From Acidobacteriota bacterium (GTDB taxonomy: Bacteria; Acidobacteriota; Terriglobia; Terriglobales; Acidobacteriaceae): DNA of 6,297 nt. A program made the position numbers and the translations under genes. A model generated the notes under the pieces. The model was not told where the DNA came from and searched no databases. It worked only from the letters and a program-made list of their open reading frames with translations. Position 1 is the stretch's first letter. Every line of letters starts with the position of its first letter. Positions 1 through 4,789 of this stretch are shown piece by piece. Location: assembly GCA_021846065.1 (NCBI GenBank), contig JAJZCP010000098.1:1-6297 (forward strand), read 5' to 3'.

Positions 1-525
1 GACAATCCGGACTTCACCACCCATCGTGAGGCCAGTTTCACCGTCTCGGTTCCGCGCTCCGCTGCGGGCCGCATTCGCCTTGTCCCTGTCGAGCGGAAAG
101 GATTCACGCTCTACACGCCCGCTCGGCGCAATCGCCTGACCCTCGTTGTCTTCAATGATCTTCTGCGCGAAGATGCGCACACCATCCATGCGGACTGGCT
201 TGGTCTGGGCCTGTGTTACGCCGCGCTTGCCGGGGACCGTGTTCAGGCCGCGACCGCACTGGTCCCATCCACCGGCGATCCTCAGCCGACGTACACGACC
301 GCGGCGCTTTCGCTCTCCTGGAAGCAGCCGCCTGCGATCACCTTTGTCGGATTGCCGCCCGGCGGTGCAAATCCCTTGCAGTGGACGCTGATCTTCACTC
401 CCGGCGGTCTCCTGCACAAGGTCCAGACCAAAGACGCGTATCCACTGAAAGTCACGCCAGCGGGCGAAGATTCCCGCAAGGAATCACCCACAGTCGCCAA
501 AGGCCAGATTGTCGATTTGAAGTAG
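1..525 (+). CDS. Unrecognised protein, C-terminal part (5' end outside window)
   Basis: The frame is open from the first base to a TAG at 523-525, giving 174 residues with no start inside the window. I do not recognise the family. The translation has alternating hydrophobic and polar stretches that suggest beta-strands (for example residues 11-18 and 24-38), a more helical stretch around residues 60-80 (ADWLGLGLCYAAL), a Gly/Pro-rich segment at 117-125 (GLPPGGANP), and a polar, Lys-rich C-terminus ending in VDLK. No catalytic motif, membrane segment or known repeat is visible. Codons have a strong G/C preference at third positions, as in the neighbouring genes, which supports this frame over the shorter overlapping ones. 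It converges on the DNABII gene, with 94 bases between the two stops. Confidence refers to the reading frame, not to a function. Confidence 0.75.
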   Translation, partial: DNPDFTTHREASFTVSVPRSAAGRIRLVPVERKGFTLYTPARRNRLTLVVFNDLLREDAHTIHADWLGLGLCYAALAGDRVQAATALVPSTGDPQPTYTTAALSLSWKQPPAITFVGLPPGGANPLQWTLIFTPGGLLHKVQTKDAYPLKVTPAGEDSRKESPTVAKGQIVDLK

Positions 526-594
526 TCCGGCAGGTCTTCCAGCAAGCAATCTCAGTGCCGCTCTTGCATCGATCGCCTGCTGGCATTCATCTGT

Positions 595-606
595 TGATGC
601 GCATCA
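595..606. repeat. 12-bp perfect palindrome between convergent genes
   Basis: The sequence TGATGCGCATCA reads identically on both strands. It lies between the stop codons of the convergent genes at 525 and 620. Neither it nor the nearby hairpin has a T-tract, so a classical terminator is not supported. It could be a protein-binding site or chance in GC-rich DNA. Confidence 0.4.
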
Positions 607-614
607 CGCAAGTG

Positions 615-632
615 CGCGGCTATTTCGCCGCG
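615..632. repeat. 6-bp GC hairpin over the DNABII gene stop codon
   Basis: CGCGGC (615-620) and GCCGCG (627-632) form a perfect stem with a 6-base loop. The DNABII stop codon (620-622 on the - strand) sits in the stem and loop. No run of T follows on either strand, so this is at most a weak or Rho-type 3' end element. Confidence 0.3.
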
Positions 633-913
633 GCATCTCCGGCTGGGCCAATCTCATGCAGCTCTTTTCCTGGCTTGAAGCGAATCGCTTTGCCCGGCGT
701 AATGCTGACCTCGCTGCCGGTGCGCGGATTGCGCCCAATCCCCGTCTTGCGCGGTCGCACGCTGAAGACGCCAAAGCCGCGCAGCTCGATCCGGTCGCCG
801 GATGCCAGTGCCTTCTTCAGCCCGTCAAAAACACAATCCACGGCGGCCTCCGCCTTGATCCGTGGCAGTCCAGTCCGCTCGATCACCTGGTGAACGATGT
901 GTTGTTTAATCAA
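620..913 (-). CDS. DNABII family (HU/IHF-like) DNA-binding protein
   Basis: A 97-residue nucleoid-associated protein of the family that binds and bends DNA as a dimer. Residues 1-45 form the helical dimerisation part. The GFGVFSVRPR segment (about 46-55) leads into the beta-arm, which carries the family motif GRNPRTG (60-66) with the proline (P63) that intercalates at the DNA bend. The body ends with the usual FKPGKEL (79-85), followed by a short tail (EIGPAGDAAAK) beyond the usual length of about 90 residues. The start is a TTG at 913-911: no ATG or GTG lies in frame between it and an upstream in-frame TAG, and AAGGA (922-926) sits 8 nt ahead. Sequence alone does not separate HU from IHF alpha or beta; the arm motif is common to both. 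It is divergent from dcd with its own promoter, so it is probably a single-gene unit. Confidence 0.93.
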   Translation of the reverse strand: MIKQHIVHQVIERTGLPRIKAEAAVDCVFDGLKKALASGDRIELRGFGVFSVRPRKTGIGRNPRTGSEVSITPGKAIRFKPGKELHEIGPAGDAAAK

Positions 914-921
914 CGTCTTTA

Positions 922-926
922 TCCTT
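922..926 (-). promoter_or_regulatory. Ribosome binding site fixing the TTG start of the DNABII gene
   Basis: On the - strand AAGGA is followed by 8 nt and then TTG. The next upstream in-frame codons include only a CTG before a TAG stop, so this site decides the unusual TTG start. Confidence 0.7.
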
Positions 927-970
927 TTCCTCAGATTCTACAACGCCGCATGAGCTGTATCGCTGGCGTG

Positions 971-999
971 AGCATATTCATTCATCCCGTCATTGTCAA
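971..999 (-). promoter_or_regulatory. Predicted sigma-70-type promoter of the DNABII gene
   Basis: On the - strand a perfect -35 box TTGACA (999-994) is followed by exactly 17 nt and TATGCT (976-971), which matches 4 of 6 bases of the -10 consensus. The expected transcript start is near 964, giving a leader of about 50 nt before the TTG start. Confidence 0.6.
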
Positions 1000-1022
1000 T
1001 TGCGCCCGTCAGACCATAGGAT
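993..1022 (+). promoter_or_regulatory. Predicted sigma-70-type promoter of dcd
   Basis: TTGTCA (993-998, 5 of 6 matches to the -35 consensus), an 18-nt spacer, and TAGGAT (1017-1022, 4 of 6 matches to the -10 consensus). The leader to the ATG would be about 60 nt. The -35 box overlaps that of the divergent promoter by all but one base. Confidence 0.4.
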
Positions 1023-1088
1023 AAGCATCAAGCGCCTGCACCCGACGCGCATCAATCTATCTGCCTGCCCGCCAGGCTTGGGAGTCGC

Positions 1089-1643
1089 ATGCCTATTCTC
1101 AACGATCGCTGGATTCGCGAGCAAGCCCATAACCATGGAATGATCGAGCCGTTCAGCGAAAAACAGGTCCGCGAAGGCGTCATCTCCTACGGACTGTCGT
1201 CCTACGGTTACGATCTTCGCGTCTCCGACGAATTCAAGATCTTCACCAACGTCAACAGCGCCGTCATTGATCCGAAGAACTTCGATGAGCGCTCCTTCGT
1301 CACCGTTCAGGCCGATTCCGTCATCGTTCCGCCCAACAGTTTTGCGCTCGCCCGCTCGGTCGAGTACTTCCGCATTCCTCGCAACGTGCTCACCATCTGC
1401 GTCGGAAAGTCCACCTACGCTCGCTGTGGCATCATCGTCAATGTCACCCCCTTCGAGCCGGAGTGGGAGGGTTTCGTCACTCTCGAAATCTCCAACACCA
1501 CCCCGCTCCCTGCGCGCGTCTACGCCAACGAAGGTCTCTGCCAGATTCTGTTCTTTCAGGGCAATGAACCCTGCGAAGTCAGTTACGCCGACCGCAAGGG
1601 AAAATACCAGAAGCAGCAGGGCATCGTTTTACCGCGCATGTAA
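1089..1643 (+). CDS. dcd: dCTP deaminase
   Basis: A 184-residue cytosolic enzyme that deaminates dCTP to dUTP and so feeds dTTP synthesis through dUTPase. It belongs to the trimeric dUTPase-like fold. Visible family hallmarks are [13 protein letters not shown] (37-49), IDPKNFDE (60-67), the [19 protein letters not shown] stretch (80-98), [10 protein letters not shown] (106-115) and the [19 protein letters not shown] block (118-136). E133 in TLEISN aligns with the catalytic glutamate of the Escherichia coli enzyme. The C-terminal [11 protein letters not shown] (173-183) is the flexible lid that closes over the nucleotide. Length is close to the family norm (about 185-195). The ATG at 1089 has GGGAG at 1080-1084, somewhat close (4 nt) but usable. 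Some relatives are bifunctional deaminase/dUTPases, and I cannot exclude that from motifs alone. It stands alone, divergent from the DNABII gene, with 145 nt to the regulator start at 1789. Confidence 0.96.
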   Translation: MPILNDRWIREQAHNHGMIEPFSEKQVREGVISYGLSSYGYDLRVSDEFKIFTNVNSAVIDPKNFDERSFVTVQADSVIVPPNSFALARSVEYFRIPRNVLTICVGKSTYARCGIIVNVTPFEPEWEGFVTLEISNTTPLPARVYANEGLCQILFFQGNEPCEVSYADRKGKYQKQQGIVLPRM

Positions 1644-1666
1644 TCGCGGCTTCAATCCCTTACCCT

Positions 1667-1700
1667 CAGCGCGCAGCCCCATTGCATTCAGTCCGCGCTG
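1667..1700. repeat. 7-bp inverted repeat after dcd
   Basis: CAGCGCG (1667-1673) and CGCGCTG (1694-1700) are perfect inverted copies separated by 20 nt. No T-tract follows, so a terminator for dcd is not supported. The repeat surrounds the predicted -35 box of the regulator gene, so it could equally be an operator. Confidence 0.3.
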
Positions 1701-1711
1701 TGCAATATAGT
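1682..1711 (+). promoter_or_regulatory. Possible promoter of the response regulator gene
   Basis: TTGCAT (1682-1687, weak -35, 3 of 6) and TATAGT (1706-1711, good -10, 5 of 6) are 18 nt apart. The transcript would start near 1718, leaving a leader of about 70 nt to the preferred GTG at 1789. This also argues against the earlier GTG at 1732. Confidence 0.35.
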
Positions 1712-1760
1712 GCAGACAATCGATCCGACGAGTGCATCACGGGAGCTTGCACGATGCACT
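1700..1760. promoter_or_regulatory. Cluster of GTGCA/TGCAC motifs, candidate operator
   Basis: GTGCA occurs at 1700-1704, 1710-1714 and 1732-1736, and its complement TGCAC at 1748-1752 and 1755-1759. The last part forms an 8-bp perfect inverted repeat, AGTGCATC (1731-1738) and GATGCACT (1753-1760). The first two copies flank and touch the predicted -10 box, and the rest lie in the untranslated leader. This is the geometry of an operator for a dimeric regulator, possibly the adjacent gene product itself. Confidence 0.35.
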
Positions 1761-1776
1761 TCAAACAGTATTGCTT

Positions 1777-1781
1777 GGGAG
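1777..1781 (+). promoter_or_regulatory. Ribosome binding site choosing the GTG at 1789
   Basis: GGGAG is followed by 7 nt and then GTG at 1789-1791. The alternative in-frame GTG at 1732 has no such site ahead of it. Confidence 0.6.
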
Positions 1782-1788
1782 TGAATGG

Positions 1789-2457
1789 GTGAACTCTGCC
1801 GCGGCAGCGAATTTGATCCCTCTCGGTGTTGTTTCTTCCGACCCCATTCGAACGGAGGGGCTGCTCGCTCTCTTTGAGAACCATCCCCGCGTTTCCGCCG
1901 TCAGCGCGGAGTTGCGAACTCTCCTTGAAACTGAAACGATTCGCTACATCCTTCTCGACGTCTCTTTCACCGATGCCTGGTTGGACACTCTTTTCTTCGT
2001 TCGCCGGCTTCGTCCAGATATGCGCCAGATTGTCCTCGGGCCTTCCGGCGATGAAGACCTGATGCAGCGCGCCGTCATCGCCGGTGGTCGCGCCTATCTC
2101 GATCACCGCTGCGAAACCGAACAGGTACTCATGGCTCTCGATGCCGTCCTTCAGGGATCCATCTGGGCGCCTCGCCGCATTCTTTCCAGCTTGATTGATC
2201 GACTCCTCGTCGGCCCCATCACCAGTCAGAAGGATCACTTCGACAGGCTCAGCCCCCGGGAGAAGCAGGTTCTCAACTGCATTCTTGAGGCACGCTCCAA
2301 TCGTGAAATCGCCGAAGACCTCGGCATCGAGGAGCGCACCGTCAAGGCATACGTCTCCAGTCTGATGCGCAAAACCGGCGCCCAGAACCGGGTCGCTCTC
2401 TCCATGCTCGCCTCTCAGGATGCTTCAGCGCGCAACCAACCGCAGGACTTGGCCTGA
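1789..2457 (+). CDS. NarL/LuxR-type response regulator with atypical receiver domain
   Basis: A 222-residue transcription regulator from the preferred GTG start. The frame extends upstream to a GTG at 1732 (241 residues), but the extra 19 residues precede the first receiver strand and lack a ribosome binding site. Residues 10-130 resemble a receiver domain: LGVVSSDP (12-19), ILLDVSF (54-60) with D57 where the phosphoacceptor aspartate sits, and IVLGPSG (81-87) with a Ser at the switch position. The fold departs from the norm in two places: only one acid (D18) remains of the usual acidic pair, and the conserved lysine of the GxxGYLxK region is missing (GGRAYLDHR, 99-107). Residues 152-207 are a clear LuxR helix-turn-helix: LSPREKQVL (154-162), NREIAEDLGI (171-180), ERTVKAYVSSLMRKTG (182-197). 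No sensor kinase gene is adjacent, so it is an orphan here, and phosphorylation-independent control is plausible. Its targets are unknown. Confidence 0.9.
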   Translation: MNSAAAANLIPLGVVSSDPIRTEGLLALFENHPRVSAVSAELRTLLETETIRYILLDVSFTDAWLDTLFFVRRLRPDMRQIVLGPSGDEDLMQRAVIAGGRAYLDHRCETEQVLMALDAVLQGSIWAPRRILSSLIDRLLVGPITSQKDHFDRLSPREKQVLNCILEARSNREIAEDLGIEERTVKAYVSSLMRKTGAQNRVALSMLASQDASARNQPQDLA

Positions 2458-2645
2458 TTTGCACCAGAAATGTTTCGCGGTAATCTCTCGTATGACACTT
2501 TGAAAACATGAAACATCCGTCGCAAATTGCACACCATAAACAGCTTGCCGCCTAAATAGTTACTAAAAGACACTGCCCTTTCGTTATCTTGCGAACTTTC
2601 TTTTCCATTGACAAGATGTCTTCAGTAACAACGCAGATCTGGGGA

Positions 2646-2700
2646 AGGACTTCTCAGGATGCACAGAACATGTGCTTCCCGGGAAGTCCTCTTTTTTCTT
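2646..2700 (+). terminator. Long hairpin with T-tract, terminator or 3' end of a small RNA
   Basis: AGGACTTC (2646-2653) pairs with GAAGTCCT (2683-2690). The stem continues with a T-G wobble and a C-G pair, then 3 pairs (2657-2659 with 2677-2679) and 5 pairs GCACA/TGTGC (2661-2665 with 2671-2675), closed by a 5-base loop. That makes 18 pairs with only two mismatches (A-C, T-T). CTTTTTTCTT follows directly, as in an intrinsic terminator on the + strand. It lies about 190 nt after the regulator's stop codon, far for a simple terminator. Confidence 0.75.
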
Positions 2701-2863
2701 CACTTCTCAGCTTCATCCCGTCTACTTCCGTCACTTCCAGACAACCCATCCCCGCCTTCTGGCCTCTAAACTGTTAGACAGCAGCTCGAGACTGCGCACC
2801 CACTATTCGCCGCTTGACGGGCTGTTTTGCCTGCCTGCTGCTGGCCCCATGGATTTCATTGCC

Positions 2864-2892
2864 TTGTATCGTGATTCGTAACCATCTATACA
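2864..2892 (+). promoter_or_regulatory. Weak candidate promoter of the SYLF gene
   Basis: TTGTAT (2864-2869) and TATACA (2887-2892) are 17 nt apart, matching 3 and 4 of 6 consensus bases. The position suits a leader of about 40 nt before the ATG at 2941. The match is modest. Confidence 0.3.
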
Positions 2893-2940
2893 TCAGGCAG
2901 AATCGCCGCGAAAATTTGAGTTCGAAAGGGAAGCAAGACC

Positions 2941-3645
2941 ATGAAAAAACTGATTTCACCCATCCTCTGTCTCGTTGTACTGCTGGCCTCGTCCAGCTTC
3001 GCCCAGGCCGCCGCTTCATCCAAACAGGAACTCCAGCAGCGCATGGATGCGGCCAAGGTCGTGCTCGACCAGATTCTGGGCACCTCGGATCGCACCATCC
3101 CGATGAACATCCTGGAGATGGCTACCTGCGTCGGCGTCGTCCCGGGCATGAAGAAGGCTGCCTTCCTCTTCGGCGCACAATACGGCCAGGGCGTTGTCAC
3201 CTGCCGCACCGGCCATGGCTGGAGCGCGCCGGTCTTCATCCGCATGGCGGGTGGCTCCTTCGGCTTCCAGATTGGCGGCCAGTCCACCGACCTCATCCTC
3301 GTCGCTGTCAACAGCAAAGGCTTCCAGGACCTGCTGAAGAGCAAGTTCCAGATTGGCGGAGACGCCAGCGCTGCCGCCGGTCCCGTCGGTCGTGACTCAC
3401 AGGCCGCCACCGACTGGAAGATGAACGCCGAGCTGCTCACCTACTCGCGCAGCAAGGGCCTCTTTGCCGGCATCGACCTCGACGGCACCTCCGTCAGCCA
3501 GAACACCGCCGACACCACTGCGTACTTTGGCGCAAGCCACAGCTTCACCTCCATCCTCAAGGGTTCGGTCCCGGTTCCCGCCGGTGCAGTCCCATTTGTG
3601 CGCACGGTCGCCAAAGCGTTTGTTGACTCCAAGGATCGCAAGTAG
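2941..3645 (+). CDS. Secreted SYLF-domain (Ysc84-like) lipid-binding protein
   Basis: A 234-residue protein with a clear signal peptide: MKK, a hydrophobic core (residues 4-18), and a likely cleavage site after AQA (21-23). It should therefore act in the periplasm or at the outer membrane. The mature part matches the SYLF/Ysc84 domain. A helical start (KQELQQRMDAAKVVLDQIL, 28-46) is followed by the VGVVPGMKKAAFLFGAQYGQGVV core (64-86), GHGWSAPVFIRMAGGSFGFQIGGQSTDLILV (91-121), and the C-terminal sheet with LLTYSRSKGLFAGIDLDGTSV (165-185). Eukaryotic members bind phosphoinositides; the ligand of bacterial secreted members is not established, so a lipid-binding role is inference. Two cysteines (C63, C88) in an exported protein could form a disulfide. 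The ATG has AAGGGA about 9 nt ahead. It appears monocistronic: a long gap precedes it and a strong terminator follows. The TAG stop lies inside a 14-bp tandem duplication. Confidence 0.93.
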   Translation: MKKLISPILCLVVLLASSSFAQAAASSKQELQQRMDAAKVVLDQILGTSDRTIPMNILEMATCVGVVPGMKKAAFLFGAQYGQGVVTCRTGHGWSAPVFIRMAGGSFGFQIGGQSTDLILVAVNSKGFQDLLKSKFQIGGDASAAAGPVGRDSQAATDWKMNAELLTYSRSKGLFAGIDLDGTSVSQNTADTTAYFGASHSFTSILKGSVPVPAGAVPFVRTVAKAFVDSKDRK

Positions 3646-3660
3646 CGGATCGCAAGTAGC
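3633..3660 (+). repeat. 14-bp tandem duplication spanning the SYLF stop codon
   Basis: GGATCGCAAGTAGC occurs at 3633-3646 and again, identically, at 3647-3660. The first copy encodes the last residues (DRK) and the TAG stop; the second copy is a non-coding echo containing a second TAG. Perfect identity suggests a recent duplication by slippage. Confidence 0.9.
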
Positions 3661-3691
3661 GCGCTTCCCAGGATGCGCTACTTGCAAGTAG
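3652..3691. repeat. 11-bp inverted repeat plus 14-bp palindrome
   Basis: GCAAGTAGCGC (3652-3662) and GCGCTACTTGC (3675-3685) are perfect inverted copies around a 12-base loop. The right arm then continues into CTACTTGCAAGTAG (3678-3691), itself a perfect palindrome. Alternative foldings are therefore possible: the right arm can pair with either the left arm or its own extension. The CAAGTAG core is shared with the tandem duplication just before it. Confidence 0.85.
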
Positions 3692-3695
3692 AAAT

Positions 3696-3731
3696 CCAGA
3701 CATGCGCATCCAGACATGCGCATCCAGCCAT
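3696..3731 (+). repeat. 14-bp tandem repeat, two and a half copies
   Basis: CCAGACATGCGCAT occurs at 3696-3709 and 3710-3723, followed by a partial, diverged copy CCAGCCAT (3724-3731) that runs into the terminator stem. Each full unit contains the palindrome ATGCGCAT. GCGCATCC at the unit junctions is the reverse complement of GGATGCGC at 3671-3678, linking it to the neighbouring inverted repeat. Confidence 0.9.
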
Positions 3732-3780
3732 GGTGCGGGCCAAAGCCTTTCTGGCTTTGGCCCGCACCATCTTTTGTTTC
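3730..3780 (+). terminator. Strong intrinsic terminator after the SYLF gene
   Basis: Positions 3730-3747 and 3753-3770 form a perfect 18-bp GC-rich stem with the 5-base loop TTTCT, followed by CTTTTGTTTC. It ends transcripts of the SYLF gene and separates them from the lipid A gene set that starts about 45 nt later. Confidence 0.92.
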
Positions 3781-3815
3781 TTCTCCCAAACTCGCTGACG
3801 GTTACACTGTTTGTT

Positions 3816-4781
3816 GTGCCGCAATCGCCCATCCGCAGCTTCTTCGAGTTTTTCCCCATTCGCTGCATTGCGTTTCTCGTCGGTTTGCTGCCGCGTCCCA
3901 TCGCGCGCCGCCTCTGCGCCGCCTTCGGCACTCTTGTCTTCCACCTCCACTCCCGTCTGCGCCATGTCGGACTCACCAATCTTGCTCTCGCCCTGCCTGA
4001 GCTTGGCGCCGCCGAGCATCAACGCATCCTCCGCCGCTTCTATCTTCATCTCGGCTGGCACTTCGCCGAGTTCTGCCGCATGTCCCGGTACACCCCGCAA
4101 AATTGCGCCAGCCATATCCGTTACGAAGGCCTGGAGCACTTCGAGCAGGCACACGCCCTCGGCAAAGGCGTCCTCATCCTCACCGGCCATCTTGGCGCAT
4201 GGGAGCTGTCCAGCTTCTTTCACTCGCTCATGGGCCATCCCATGGGCCTGGTCGCGCGCCCAATGGACAATCCGCTCCTCGACGCCTTCGTCCGCTCCAT
4301 CCGCTGTCGCCACGGCAACTGGATCATTCCCCGCAACGAATTCGCCCGCGGACTGCTGGAAGCCATGCACTGCGGACGCACCGTCGGCATCCTCATGGAC
4401 ACCAACATGACTCCGCCGGAAGGCATCTTCGTCCCGTTTTTCGGCATCTCCGCCTGCACCGCCAGCGGTCTGGCGCGCATCGCTCTGCGCACCGGCGCCG
4501 CCATCGTTCCGGGTTTTCTGCTTTGGGAGCCATCGGAATCCCGCTACGTGCTGCATTTTGCCCCGCCCATCCAACCCCTCCTCACCGGCGATCGCGCTCA
4601 GGACATGGAAGCGCTCACCGCCCGCTGCACCTCCGTGCTGGAGTCCTGGATTCGCCGTTATCCCGACCAGTGGCTGTGGATTCACCGCCGCTGGAAGACG
4701 CGTCCCGCTGGCGAGGCGCCGCTGTATGGAGTGCCCGCCCGCCCGCCGCAGCCTTCGGCCCATGAAGAATTTCGCGTATAG
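3816..4781 (+). CDS. LpxL/HtrB-family lipid A (lysophospholipid-type) acyltransferase
   Basis: A 321-residue membrane-associated acyltransferase. The family moves a secondary acyl chain from acyl-ACP onto lipid A precursors at the inner membrane. Residues 8-28 form a hydrophobic N-terminal anchor (FFEFFPIRCIAFLVGLLP). The family HX4E catalytic pair is visible in TGHLGAWELSS (H125, E130). Further hallmarks are VARPMDNPLLD (146-156), GILMDTNMTPPEGIFVPFFG (191-210), TASGLARIALRTGAAIVP (215-232) and the C-terminal YPDQWLWIHRRWKTRP (282-297). Length fits the family (about 300-320). The frame is open further upstream (an ATG at 3702), but that start lies within repeats and before the terminator. 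GTG at 3816 is the first in-frame start just before the conserved N-terminus, though it lacks a clear ribosome binding site. The exact acyl chain and substrate cannot be read from sequence. It is followed after 8 nt by lpxD. Confidence 0.9.
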   Translation: MPQSPIRSFFEFFPIRCIAFLVGLLPRPIARRLCAAFGTLVFHLHSRLRHVGLTNLALALPELGAAEHQRILRRFYLHLGWHFAEFCRMSRYTPQNCASHIRYEGLEHFEQAHALGKGVLILTGHLGAWELSSFFHSLMGHPMGLVARPMDNPLLDAFVRSIRCRHGNWIIPRNEFARGLLEAMHCGRTVGILMDTNMTPPEGIFVPFFGISACTASGLARIALRTGAAIVPGFLLWEPSESRYVLHFAPPIQPLLTGDRAQDMEALTARCTSVLESWIRRYPDQWLWIHRRWKTRPAGEAPLYGVPARPPQPSAHEEFRV

Positions 4782-4789
4782 GAGCATCC

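Larger units (their letters stand above)
2458..2940. other. Long intergenic region without a convincing gene
   Basis: This stretch of 483 bases separates the regulator from the SYLF gene. The first half (2458-2640) is visibly richer in A and T than the flanking genes. The second half from 2691 to about 2770 is pyrimidine-rich, with repeated ACTTCC/CACTTC motifs. Short open frames exist (for example 2589-2777) but have no ribosome binding site, no recognisable protein features and unlike codon use. The one strong element is the hairpin with a T-tract at 2646-2700. A small RNA ending there is possible, but I see no good promoter for it. Confidence 0.6.

Noticed and set aside
1732..1788. GTG at 1732 as start of the response regulator
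   Set aside because: It has no ribosome binding site, lies inside an inverted repeat, and adds 19 residues before the first receiver strand. GTG at 1789 has GGGAG 7 nt ahead.
2608..2640. TTGACA at 2608-2613 as promoter of a small RNA
   Set aside because: No acceptable -10 box lies 16-18 nt downstream; TAACAA at 2626 is only 12 nt away.
2589..2881. Small open frames in the intergenic region before the SYLF gene
   Set aside because: No ribosome binding sites, overlap with the hairpin and T-tract, and unlike codon use; nothing recognisable in the translations.
3633..3731. CRISPR-like array
   Set aside because: The repeats are 14 bp, directly abutting with no spacers, and of two different sequences; this is tandem duplication.
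3702..3815. Upstream extension of the acyltransferase to the ATG at 3702
   Set aside because: The extra 38 residues would be encoded by the tandem repeats and the terminator stem, and they precede the conserved N-terminus of the family.
3678..4787. Long open frame of about 370 codons antisense to the acyltransferase
   Set aside because: Same effect of high GC. It runs through the terminator and repeats, and the + strand frame shows clear family motifs.
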